A program made the translations under genes and the position numbers. DNA of 64,000 bases from Chelonoidis abingdonii (Eukaryota; Chordata; Testudines; Testudinidae). This document shows, piece after piece, positions 12,380-23,894 of the stretch. Below the pieces are notes generated by a model. The model saw only the letters and a program-made list of their open reading frames with translations. It searched no databases and was not told the origin of the DNA. The stretch lies in assembly GCF_003597395.2 (NCBI RefSeq), contig NC_133773.1:78523043-78587042 (forward strand). Reading direction: 5' to 3'. Each line of letters opens with the position of its first letter. Within the stretch, counting starts at the first letter, position 1.

Positions 12380-13100
12380 CTGCTCCCCACGGCTTCTTAA
12401 GCTGCATATATTGGCCCATCCTGATATCTAGATTTGTCCATTTGTGCCATTCTTACGCGTAGTATTCGAGGACATCTATACAGGTTTGCGATGTCCTACA
12501 ACTATATTGAACATGATGTGGCTACTTGTGCTGTGAGTTCGCATGGCGCATATATATCATGGTGGAGCTTAGTTGCCGTGTGAAATTCAATCTCCGTCAT
12601 TTGTAATGGGCTGAATACTTGTTTGCTTAGTCCTGTTGATGTGGTTGCTCGTGTAATATGTGGGCAGCTGGAGCAAGGTGATTTCAGTAGAGATGGTTGC
12701 CCCAATGGCACTATATTACCCACCTTGGGATAAACGTTGCCGCCAGTTGCTCGAACAGAGAAATCTCGTTTCAGGAATGCCTAGTTGCGTCTTTGAGGCA
12801 GGACATGGTGGGGCTGCCACCCCAAGAAACCTGTGAAATGTGGGATCAGCGCCAGGAGGTTGTCAGATCCCTGATGACTGCGTTGAAGTTTTAGTGGGCT
12901 GTATGTAGTATGGCCATTGGAGTCCGTTTCTTTTCTGGTTTGTTATAGGAGTCGTATAATTGTAACCGAGACAATTGAAAAATACTGGGTACAATCTGCT
13001 CTGTTGATCTGGATTTCGCTAATTATCCTCTGTGCACGGTATTTTGGTAGCTTTTGATTGATAACATCATGGTGGCAATTGGTAGGTGTGGATGCTACGG
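12380..13100 (-). pseudogene. Penelope RT/GIY-YIG endonuclease fragment, heavily frameshifted
   Basis: On the minus strand this interval aligns by eye with the end of a Penelope-type polyprotein. The part nearest 12440-12560 corresponds to the nuclease block, and 12780-13030 to upstream sequence preceding it. No frame stays open for more than a few dozen residues. The breaks are mainly single-base indels, so they may be sequencing errors. The assignment depends on nucleotide resemblance to a remembered family and needs a search to confirm. Confidence 0.45.
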
Positions 13101-13685
13101 TCTAGCGTTCCAGTGTCGGCCGAACAAAGAGGGACACAATCTCGGACCCAGTACTTCCACAAAGTATGACCTCCTTGAGCCTGTTCAGTTCATACTTCTT
13201 GGCAAATTGTGACACCCATGAGCTCTGACCCTTAAACAATGACTTGGATATGTGTATTGGACTTCAGAAGTAACCACAAGCTAAACTGCCTAACACAGTA
13301 GCTTACCCTGCACTCACTGGATGTATTATGGTTGTCTTTCGTTTTACACTGCTAACTAGAGCCACTTACAGAACAGGTTCCCTCCCTTGGTTTCACACCT
13401 CTACGGCTTAGGAACAGGCCTCATCCTCCGCCAACTGATGAACTAACCTGCCAGGGTGTACGTGCTTTTTAGGCTTGCCTATAACGATGCAGTATACATA
13501 ACTTAATAGACCCCTGGAAAAGTATCCACTAACCTATCCTCTGGGCGAGGAAGCTTTTTATAGAGGGCCACATTTTGATCTCAAACCTCAACGAAGGCAA
13601 TTCTAAATGTCCGCAATGCTCATCAAGAGAAAACGTCTCGGTCAGTTTCTACTTGCCAGTTGCCACAGGATTCTCTGCTGCTTTA

Positions 13686-16600
13686 TATAGTATAGTTTGC
13701 AATAACTTCGTGGAAAAGGAGCTATTGCATCCTTCCGAACCTTACACTGGATTTGTGCGATGCTCTATTCGAGAAGGACCACTCAGCAGAGCGAACATTT
13801 ACTACATATTTCAACACCAAGAATTATAACAAATCAGTAGAGATTCAGTAAATTTCAAATAGATGCAAGTTTTGCTATGGTAGAAGTGTCTGGCGCACCA
13901 AAGCAGAAAAGCGAAAAGAAGAGAAAAAAGGGAGAGTAGGCGATAGAAAACACACTCGAAATAGACGAATCGCGTCAAGAAGACATACAACATAACGATG
14001 TGAGTGAAGCATCATTGGCAGAATTCAATCTTTCATTAGTAGAAATAGATGGAAAGACTGGGGAAAACAGCAAATAGATCTTGGAGATTTGAGGGAGATT
14101 GAGTCAATGGAAAAATTAAGCAAGAAAAATTGGAGGAGAAATGGTACATAAGAAAAAAATTGAGTAAATAGGGGATGCAAAAAATATAGAAGTACAAACA
14201 ACACAAATGCAGTCTGAGGGAAAAACGTAAAAATACAACTAGTGTGATATGATTGTCCCGGAGAATACACTAAGAAATACAACACGAGAGAGCATCCAAC
14301 GAAATTCTATGTACATAACCCAAATTAGAGATATCATTCGCATTCCACTCCTTCATCATGTTTCATCATCTCTTTAGTGAACATTCATCGGTCTGTTTAC
14401 AGTATTGAAAGTAGAAACTCTAGGTTGACGAAAGACAAAGCCTTCTAAGGACAGCGCTCATCATCAGATATAGCTGAAATAATACCTATCCTCTGGAAAT
14501 TTTGATTTCTCTTAGTGGATAATAATGAGATCTTTGCCAAACAAGAATAATGCCCAGGAGGTTCTGATTTCACATCTTCTTTCTTTATCTGGGCAATTCA
14601 GATTTTACAAAAGGCATGAATCAACCGGATTTTTAAACAGACATTTTAGTGGAAACAAACTTGGAAACTATAAACTCTGGGGCGGACATACGTGATGCGG
14701 GGTTATCGTTGAGGGCTATATGAAGAAAAACGACCCAGTTTCCTTGCGCCATATCACTGTACAAGATGCTAACTATTCAACTTTGGAATACCATAATGGT
14801 AGTTACGGCAGGATTCCTTTCAAAGGGTTTCTGAAGCTAAATGGACATGTCAACACAACTAATATCCTAAGGTCCACCAAGATCTCGACTTTATCAATTT
14901 GGACTGCCTTCAATGATGGCATAGAATGCTTCCTGATATGTATTGCAGAATTACATCATCTGCAAGTCTGCTCTGAATAAGCATTATCAATAAGTGTTGT
15001 GCTTACATACGTTGAGGTCTCTACGACACTCGCATTAAATCAGGACTATAGGTTGACACACTATGGCTCTAGAGCAGCAATACTATTAACTTTAAAATCT
15101 CGCGCACAATGAAAGTGGTATACCATGCCATATACTTACCGATCCTTCAATTACTAACCCAGACACACAATATAAAAGTATCAGTCACTCCCATATTGTG
15201 TTGAATTTAGTTTAGCGTTTGGTAAGGCATAGTGCAAAAGTGGCATAGAGATGTAGGTCATTTGAGAAAACAAAGCATACGCTTAGTGTGATCACCGCTA
15301 GAATGCACAGAAACATGCTAGCATCGTGAATCCATGGGGGGTGTTTTAAGTAGGGTATACGCATCAATTAGATGACAAATATTTATATTATTTGGCCGGA
15401 ACCTTGTAGAGCACGAAATATCATATATAGCTTACCTAGTTCTAGGCAATCGAGGGAACTGAGAGGAGAGAGGAAGATCCAGGTGGAAGGAGGATGTTTC
15501 TACTGAATAACACAACATATATATTTTCGAATTCAGGATTAAATTAAATTAGATGTACCAAAAAAACTCCTACTAACACTTCTGTGCGGACTTCATATCT
15601 CGTGCGATGGGGCTTCTGCAATTGTCACTTTGACATGATTTCTCAAATCCAGGAATACAGAAAAATATAGAAGGGCATCATAGGATCTCCGAACAGTGTC
15701 ACTCATCTTAAATTTACCTTACGCATTAGCGCTGCTTCAGATGGGACTAGTTCTTTGCAAAGTACCATAAAAGACTGAGATCATTTGACCATACAGCAAG
15801 GACATGCAAGGTTCGTACCATAGGAGACCAACAATTGTGCCTCTATTTCGCGACTTGGATGGACAGTGCCACAAGAGAGATAGCAGCATTTTAAGTATAT
15901 TGGCAAAAGTCGTTACCCCTCCAGAGACTCACGATGAGAGTGAAATTTAACTGAGGATAGTGCATCATCAGCCCGAAGCAATCGGTATTTATGGGTTTTC
16001 TCTATCGCTCACCATTAAGTGGGTGCAATCGTAGACTACATTAATCGAGTAAGGATTTTTCCTTCGAGAGTGTACTCGAAACCATCCAGACAGGTTTCGT
16101 TACAGTTGGAGAGACTTAAGTGTCCGTTAATGACAAAGAATATTTGGCATTACTGAGGAAGAGGAACGTTTTTGGGACTTAGGATCATATATGTGCTTAT
16201 AAGATCTTCAACCCTATATTCAGTGAACATCTTAAGATTCTAGGACGTTGTCTTTAGAGACATGGATTGAGTTTAATTTCCTGGTAAGTTATCCGGTTAA
16301 CCCAAACTTTATGGATATGAATTTCTCCCTCTTTCGCGCGTGACCTCCCCCTCCTTTTGGCTACTAAGCGCCTCGTGCCACAAGAGATGTTACACAGGGA
16401 GAAGCAAATTTAAGATATGAATAATAGCTGTTTTGATCCCTTGCGAGCAGAAATTGGAAACCTAGGAAGGGTACATGATGGAAGAGAACAGGAAAGGATA
16501 CGCCCTGGTCTCAACCTTTAAGACCAAATTAGTCTAAAGTGACAGAGTGGTCAGGCAACAGGAACGTAGCGAAAATAACTCCAATGCTCTTGAGCAATTT

Positions 16601-17250
16601 AAATTATGTACTTTTTGCGGGCCCACATGCAGGGAAGGTGTCCTAAGAAGTGAAGGAGGAGTCTGTTGCTTTCTTGTTTGGTTAGTTTTGTTTGAAAAGT
16701 GATTTACGCAATGCAGATGCTCGGTAATCCACAGGAAACAGTGTTGCAATCTTGCTGACAGAGCGCTTTCCATGTGGAGGTCAGACAATCCAAAGGATAC
16801 CAGTTTTATAGCACTTCCATGCAAGTCAATTTCTTCCTCATTTAACTAAAGTTGCTCGCCCACTAATTCTAATTGAGTTAGGTACTGAGTAAACTAATCA
16901 TAATTACACCTACCCTTAACTTGCTAATATGGTAGATCTAATCTACTCGGACATCTGTATGCTTGTGCTTCGTGGCATTATAAACTCATTACTGTTTTCT
17001 TTCAGAGAAAATACTATATTGCTTGAGTTTTGTTGAGAGAATTACCGCGTAAGTGCTGTAAACAGGTACTCTGTGTTTTTCTATATATACGCACCAGGAC
17101 TAAGAACGTTCTAGTAAAGTAAAAGGTCCTGATCAACTGGGCTATCTGATGGGAATCTTTGTACTGTAGTAAATCTAGTGTCGTATCTCCATCCATGATT
17201 TAATATGCCCTAAATACGACCCTGAAATGGATGAACATCATCTTAGTACA
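13686..17250. other. Corrupted colinear copy of the downstream flank (17342 to about 19640)
   Basis: Ordered landmarks recur in both places. ACATAAGAAAAAAATTGAGT is at about 14146 and 17679. GGCATGAATCAACC/T is at about 14610 and 18016. CCATGGGGGGTGTTTT is at about 15332 and 18490. TATATTGCTTGAGTTT is at about 17014 and 19425. The end (CCATCCATG...CTACATAG, 17190-17250) matches about 19570-19636. Between landmarks this copy has dense indels. It covers about 3.6 kb against about 2.3 kb for its partner, so it is not a simple error-laden duplicate. The open frames in it show no family motifs and should not be read as genes. Most likely it is an unpolished read that overshot a gap. An old tandem duplication is the alternative. 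Confidence 0.75.
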
Positions 17251-17253
17251 TAG

Positions 17254-17341
17254 TCTGACGAAGTGGGTATTCACCCACGAAAGCTCACGCTCCAAAACGT
17301 CTGTTAGTCTATGAGGTGCCACAGGATTCTCTGCTGCTTTT
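17254..17341. repeat. Long terminal inverted repeat, right arm of the Penelope insertion
   Basis: CTGACGAAGTGGGTATTCAC through CTGCTGCTTTTA is the perfect inverse of the left arm at 11853-11942. It abuts the right target-site duplication, so it is the true right end of the insertion. The less accurate version of the same end is at about 13560-13685. Confidence 0.85.
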
Positions 17342-17353
17342 ATAGTTAGTGTA
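17342..17353. repeat. Target-site duplication, right copy (12 bp)
   Basis: ATAGTTAGTGTA is identical to 11805-11816. It marks where the pre-insertion chromosome resumes. Confidence 0.8.
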
Positions 17354-20028
17354 CTGAGTCTGATTCCATCTTGCAACCTACACTGGGATTTGTGCATGCT
17401 CATCTGAGGGCAGAATTTCACCCTAAAAAAAGAGTGATTTTCAAATGCTGTGTTCTAATTGAAGTCTGGCCACAAAGACAGAAAGAGGAGCAAAAGGAAA
17501 TGGAGAGTGGAGAAAACAAACTGAGAGAACACAGAAAAAAGAGTGTGGGAAAACACATGGCAATAAGATATTAGAGTGAGAGAAGACTGGGGGAAACAGG
17601 CAAATAAGATCTTGGAGTGTGAGAGAGATTTGAGTCAAATTGGAAAAATTAAGCAAAGAAAAATGGAGAGAAGTGGTACATAAGAAAAAAATTGAGTAAA
17701 TAGGGGATGCAAAAAGATATGGAATAGAACAAAACAAAATGCATAGAGGAAAAAACTAAAACAGCAGTGATAGTGATGCCTGGAGAAACTAATGATAGTC
17801 ACTGCAAGCACCAAGAACATGTCCTACAATAGGAGATGATCATCATATTACATCCATCCTTGTGAACATCAGGTGTTCATATAAAATGAGTTCTGGATCT
17901 GAACCATCCCAGGTCTGGTTTGGGAAAACCAAAATATGATTGGAAAGGCTTTCCGAAACAAAAATAATCCAGAGTTTTGCACTTTTCTTGTTCTTATGGC
18001 AAATTCATATTTAAAAGGCATGAATCAACTCTATAAATAACATTTGGAAAACAGAACTGGAAATATCTTGGGGGATCATCGTTATGGTTTCTTATTATTT
18101 GTGGAGGACCTGTCTCAACTGTCAATCTCTATCAACTTTTATACCATATATAGAGGATGCATTTTTGAAAAATAATCACCAATGGACTTAATGACTTCTC
18201 ATGTAGCTCCTGATATATGTATTTCATTTAAAACGTGTTGATGATCATGGGTTTACTATTTGTTTAGACTCGCTTAAAAGATATATTTTGACACAATGCT
18301 TTTGAAAGCAGTCAATATATTTAACCCTTTAAAATCTTATACCATCATCTAGTTCTTCATTACCTCACACAAAATATATCCCAATGTTTAATATAGCTTG
18401 TAAGGATGAAGGTGCATAAGGATGAGATCAGAACAATAATCTGTATAGTGTGATCACAGCTAATAACAGAACATGCTATCATCTGAATTCCATGGGGGGT
18501 GTTTTTAAGTGGTTACTATTATTAGTAGTAAAATATTTATATTATTGGGGACCTGAAGGACAATATTCATATTAATCTGTTAGCTAATAGAGGGAAAGAG
18601 AGAGAGGGGGAGAAGTGAGAGGAACTGTATAACATATATTTGATAGAGATTCAAATTAGAGCCAAGAACTCCTCTAACCTTGCGGACTTCATCCCATGAG
18701 CTCATTGTCACTTGACTATTCCACTTTTAATAAAAACTGATTCGAAAGCTGTACCACTGATCTACTAAACTGTCAGGAAATTGGTAATTACCAAATGGAA
18801 TTAACAGCAGACTGCAATCTCAAAATCATCCTCTTTTTGAGTAGGGAGGAAGAGAAGGAAGGAAGAGGCAGGCATTTTATGATATGAGCTTAGGCTTCAG
18901 GGATAGAGAGAGTGGAAATTGGAATGTGACATCATGCAACACTTTTATGGTTTTCTTCATAGTCACCCATTAAAGGTGGGTGGCAGGTAGGGGTTAAGTC
19001 CACATCATGTGTGTTAAGACTTTTGAGTATCGTTAACTAAAGAATATTGGGGCATTAAAGCTTTTTTTTGGCTTGGACACTATTTGTTTAAGCAACCTTG
19101 ATCACTGAGTAGGTTTCTGACAGTTTTAAAATGTTATCGTAACCCAAACTTAATATAATTCTCCTCTCTTCTCACCTCTCCCCTGCACATACTCTCTTGC
19201 CCTACAAGAGGATTCCAGGGGAAGAATTCAATAAGGTAATTTGCTTAACATGCAAGCAAGACATTTTGTAATTAACTGTTCTCGCCTATTTTAGCTTATG
19301 CAGATGTAAGCTATCTAATTACTACTTTATTAGTTCTGCTTAGATTGGATGTCTTCTAACGACATCTGTATGTTTTGTGCTTCGCTGGCATTATAAAATC
19401 CATTACTGTGTTCTTTACAGAAAAACTATATTGCTTGAGTTTGTGATTGAAGAGAATTACATGCTAAATGCTTAACAGAGGAACTCTGTTTTTTCCTATT
19501 TAGCACCAGGACTAAAAGTCTAGTAAAGTAAAAGGGTCTGATTCTGGCTATCTATTGTACCTGTGTAATCTGTCTATCCATCCACATATATGCCCCTCAT
19601 CACCCTGAAATTTGAACATGCAATTTGCTACATAGGTCATCTGGATTTAGGAAATAAGAAATAGAAGCAGATCAACTGTGGTTGGAGGTTACACTAGTTG
19701 AATTCAATTAAAATTCATGAAACTGGCAAACAGAAGTTCAAAAATTTATTAAGTTGTTTAAAACAGTCTGAACACAACAAATAATTATGATTAAAGTGAA
19801 TGATATTACTTAAGTTTTGGGGTATATTGATTTTTTTATGATGTTACTTTTAAAAATAAATTACTGTTTTGGATGTATAAACTGCTATGGTGTAATTTAT
19901 TTAGTGCATTGATTTATAGTCTTTTAACTAGTCTCATATGCCTGCTGTTTCTGGATCACTTGAAAAACAATATGCCATTTGAGTGAGTAGCACTGAAAAG
20001 ACAACTTACGTGCTAAGTTACTAGAGAG
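17354..20028. other. Unannotated sequence, partner of the corrupted copy upstream
   Basis: No gene is recognised. The first 2.3 kb is the flank that reappears at 13686-17250. Purine-rich stretches occur at about 17475-17600 and 18590-18625. Compared with its longer partner, this version may lack bases, so its own accuracy is uncertain. Confidence 0.55.
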
Positions 20029-20100
20029 CCAAGGTGAGTGAGGCAATATCTTTTATTAGACCAACTTCGCTTGATGAAAGAGACCATCTTTTGAGCTACA
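20029..20100 (-). repeat. Penelope-type terminal fragment
   Basis: AGGTGAGTGAGGCAATATCT followed by TTTTATTAGACCAACTTC and GAGCTACA is the short end repeat shared with 32278-32328 and 61395-61440, here in the opposite orientation. It carries no coding sequence and is probably a 5'-truncated insertion. Confidence 0.6.
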
Positions 20101-21628
20101 TTTTAAGTTACTTCTTCTTTCTGTCTATTATTTTACTTCTATTGCTAATTTGATTGTAAGCCTTGATATTTTATCCTCTGAAGCACTTGTATCAACAGCC
20201 GAGTTACTGTTTATATAAGGCATGAATACTACATGAACAGTTTGATCCAAGGACAATAATAATTTGAAGTACAGGATTATAATTAAAGAATAATGTTCCT
20301 GCCTGTGGAGCACATAAAAAGCAAATGTCTTTTATGGGTGATTAAATGCTGAAATGAAGCTGAAGTATGTGAGAGATGCAAAAACAATGTATTGAAAATA
20401 TATTCCATTGCCATGAACATGATTCCTATTCTATGAAAAGATAAAAGAACTTACAAGTAACCAAAACAATAAACAGAAGAAAAGAAGTAATGAAAGACTG
20501 GTGCATTCAATGGTGTCACATTGGGAATTGGGTGAGGATGAACAATTCTTCAAGAACAAGATTTAGAAATAAATAGTTAGGTCTTCCATAATAGTCACAC
20601 AAATGAATTAGTCAAGTATACCAGATCCTATACATAATTATTTTCAATAAAAATAGAATGTGCTTGGATGAATATAATTTTGCAAGACCAGAATAGTTAA
20701 AGGGCCAGTAACTGCTCCCCTAGTGTTTCCAAAGCACTATATGCTGGCTTCTCTGTGCAACTATCGTTGGCAACAGTATCAAGCAAACTCCTTCCAAATT
20801 TAAGGCAAGAATCAATAAGTATTTCAGTGGCATTCATGAGGAGATAATATCTTTTTTTTTTTTTTTTGCTGGGCTGTGATCAGCTAAGGTTCCTGTTTTC
20901 TATAAAAAACAAAAGATAAAGTGGTTCATATGTACCTTAAATAAACTTGATGCCCAATTCTAAACATGGGAAGTCAATGCTACCATATATTGGACCCTTA
21001 GCCACCTTGGTCAGCAAAGAACAGTAGGAAGTGCCTTGGCCCAGAATGGACAGGGATTGTTTTCTTCAGTAAATAATTAACTACCAGCAACCTTAAATCT
21101 CGTGAAGCTGCAAGTACCATTGTACTCTGCTTTCTCTTCAGTTCGTATAAATCTTTCGCCTTTTACTAAAGATCTTTCCAGATGCCAACCAGTATCGACT
21201 CTATCCTTTTGGATATGTTAATAGAAAAGATGGTGAAATATAAACTGCAACAGCAGTTTTCACTTAAAGCCTCTTAGGACTCCTCTATTTTGGTTTCAAA
21301 CCTATACTCACCAAAATGTTTTGTACATATATGAGTTACCTGCCATTATTGTGAGCTTTGTTGGTCATAAGGTGGTATTAAGCTAACTGTGTAACATTTG
21401 TAGCCTGATTTATGGTGTGCTGATAATATTAATTTGGATAATAAGGGGAATTTAATTTATCATTTTAATTTCTATTTTAATTTATTTTATTATAATTACC
21501 TATTAATATTAATTAGTATGCTTTATAGGCTCACCAATCTGTTTGATCAGAAGATAAAAATTCTTGTCCCAAATCAGGCACCACAGATTTTACAAAGGAT
21601 CCTCGGGGGTATGACAGGAAGTTCACAC
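20101..21628. other. Unannotated AT-rich sequence
   Basis: Nothing recognisable apart from a poly-T run at about 20852-20867, which could be the remnant of a retroposed tail but has no element next to it that I can name. Confidence 0.55.
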
Positions 21629-22684
21629 TGAGACAGATACAGCCTTAAAGACTTTTTATTAAAATCAATAATAGTAAGTAAATGGTAAAATACTCAATTA
21701 CAATTGCATTACTGCTATTCTAAAGATACATATGATAATATAGTATTATGTGCAACAAAGCTTTGGTTAATATACTCACACCCTTCCTTGATCACCTGGT
21801 TTTAAGAGACACAGGACAAGCCCTGCAGTGCAAGTTTCTCAATTCTTGAGTGAGGTATGCAGTGCTTAGAAAAAATCTAATGCTAAGAGCTATTAAAACT
21901 AAATTAGGGTTTACCAGACTAACAAACTTAAAAACAAAACCTAATAAACAAAACTAAGAATAAAATGTAGGAAAACTAAGCTTAGCCTAGTTCCCTTGAA
22001 ACTTAAAGTTTAAGAACAAGTACAGCCTATTAATAGTAGCAGTCATTGTAGATAGATAGAATAGGTAGAGATAGAGTAGAAATAGAATAAGAAAGAATTG
22101 AAATGGAGTACTCTGTTGAGGTAGGTCACCTCTTTTATAGGGCAAAGTGCCAGAAATCCTTCCTCCTATGCCCAAATTTCATTCCTTATCCACAAAATGT
22201 TAGGGTATGCTTACCCCATAGGCTAGTATGTATGTGTGTAAGGATAACATGTATGTACGCACATGTGGTGTAATTGTTAAGTCTGTGGGTACAACATTGG
22301 AAAAAACCCTATGCCATTCTCCATTGTGTATTGGTTTAGATAAAGGTCTTAGACATAGGCATGAGTACTTATCTATTTAGGTAATGAGATAAAAGTCAAC
22401 TTTGCTTTCTGAGTAAAAGGTCTTAAGCTAAAGCAAAGTTAGCATATTTATATTAACATACAGGATATGACTTGTAGGTCTCTTGCATTACAGCCAAACT
22501 TACTTTAATATAAACCTATTACAATAAACCAAATACTTAAACTAGAAGAAAATATATATATACAAGCAAGCAGGTTAGTCCTACAGGCTACACATTGTAG
22601 GAGTCACAGGGTCATCCTTTGAGGCATTCTTGAGGACCCTCCCTTTTGGAGCTGCACAGGCCTTATTACTTGGGAGAATTGCAG
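21629..22684 (-). mobile_element. Possible solo LTR of an endogenous retrovirus or LTR retrotransposon
   Basis: Read on the minus strand, this block has a TATA-box-like CTATAAAAGA at 22131-22140 and, 470 bp further on, a poly(A) signal AATAAA at 21655-21660. The signal is followed within 30 bp by an end reading CTGTCTCA. A CACAC pentamer lies directly outside both proposed ends (21624-21628 and 22685-22689) and could be the target-site duplication, but the sequence is simple and may match by chance. There is no coding sequence. The boundaries and the LTR call are tentative. Confidence 0.35.
22131..22140 (-). promoter_or_regulatory. TATA-box-like site in the possible LTR
   Basis: CTATAAAAGA on the minus strand, followed by GGTGACCTAC. 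It fits a retroviral U3 promoter if the enclosing LTR call is right. Confidence 0.3.
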
Positions 22685-22689
22685 CACAC

Positions 22690-23682
22690 TAGGTTACATT
22701 CCATCCATATACATATGACCATTAGCTTTCTGTCTCATCATTAATGTAGAAATGTGCTCCTGCATGGAGGGACCATTGCTATGCCATCAGATGCCTGCCT
22801 TGTGAGTCCTGTTTTGTCTTTATAGATGTGAATTTCATCCTAAGTGTAAATAGTGTTGTTGCCATGATGTCTCCAAGAACTACAGATCTGTATGAAAGAT
22901 AGTTGCCTCATGCACAGGAAAAACAGAGGTGATGTAGGTGGAGTATGGAAAATCATCTGAGAAGCTAGCAGCAGCTGTGACTTTACTTTGAATAGAAAGG
23001 GTCGGTCACCTTATTATTAAGAAAGTGCATATTTTTGGGGATCTTTTAGACTCATTACTTGTCTTGAACATGTATATGGCAAGAGTAACCAGAAGTATTC
23101 CTAGAAGCACCACATTCACAGCATGGTATGCCAGCAGCTCATCTGTATGTAGAGAAGGGAATAGGATACAGTACATTAGTATTTGTAGAACTCGAAGTTA
23201 CAAATGTATTGTGTTAGCAGAGCTCAAAGAACACGCCATTTGCTTAAATAAAAATTATTTGCTATGAGGGGTTCTTTTATTCACTTTCTTCTGACATTTC
23301 TGAGAGTGAAATTTTGGTCCCCAGAATGCTTTTGTTGCAGCAAACAGGCTGATATAGGCTGACATATATTAGCACAAACCATTCATTGAATAATTATAAA
23401 TAACAAATTCATAAAAATCAAAGCATATTTATGGATATCTTGCAAACTGAAAAGGGGGCAATACGCAATGAATAAATTGTTCTTTGCAAATTAGCTGATC
23501 CATTTCTATGACACAATACATTTACTTGAGTTTATTCTTGGGTGTAAAATTTCCCTTCCCCTGCCTCCCCTTCAATTTGAAGAGCAGGCAGCTTTAGTGG
23601 GAGTCATAAGGTTAACTGCACCCTAGAAATAATTTAATTGTATGTTGTTTGATTTTTTTAATCTTTAATTATCCCACCCCAG
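22690..23682. other. Unannotated sequence
   Basis: No gene or repeat is recognised. The longest frame (23025-23267) has no family features. Confidence 0.55.
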
Positions 23683-23886
23683 CAGGGCTGGCTCCAGGCA
23701 CCAGCAAAGGAAGCAGGTGTCTGAGGTGGCCAATAGAAAGGGGCGGCACGTCTGGGTATTCGGTGGCAGCTCAAGTGCTCCATCTCTTCCTCTTCGGCGG
23801 CACTTTGGCAGCAGCTCAATCAGGTTTTTCTTTTTTTTTTTTTTCTTCACCGCTTGAGGCAGCAAAAAAACTTGGAGCCAGCCCTG
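23683..23886. mobile_element. hAT-type MITE, 204 bp
   Basis: The ends form an imperfect terminal inverted repeat: CAGGGCTGGCTCCAGG on the left and CTTGGAGCCAGCCCTG on the right. The flanking octamers CACCCCAG (23675-23682) and CATGGCAG (23887-23894) agree at five or six positions, compatible with a decayed 8-bp hAT duplication. It encodes nothing and includes a T-rich stretch at about 23826-23845. Its ends resemble those of the better-preserved element at 32647-32908. Confidence 0.65.
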
Positions 23887-23894
23887 CATGGCAG

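Larger units (their letters stand above)
11817..13685 (-). mobile_element. Penelope-like retroelement, low-accuracy sequence
   Basis: The first 126 bases read cleanly and match the terminal sequence of an abundant turtle Penelope-like family (AGGGGTAGCCGTGTTAGTCT, then TTCGTGGGTGAATACCCACT). From about 11950 the text still follows this family in minus orientation but with many small indels. It first runs through the 3' untranslated part, then through the region that would encode the C-terminal GIY-YIG endonuclease (about 12380-12560), then through the linker and RT end (about 12620-13100). From about 13330 to 13685 the sequence resembles the opposite terminus, ending in GCCACAGGATTCTCTGCTGC. 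Penelope elements combine an RT related to telomerase with a GIY-YIG nuclease and often carry terminal repeats in odd orientations. The body is too noisy to define genes. Confidence 0.72.

Noticed and set aside
14025..17820. Several small open frames (for example 14720-14980, 17441-17737)
   Set aside because: They lie in, or in the partner of, the interval that looks like unpolished duplicate sequence. Frames change between the two copies.
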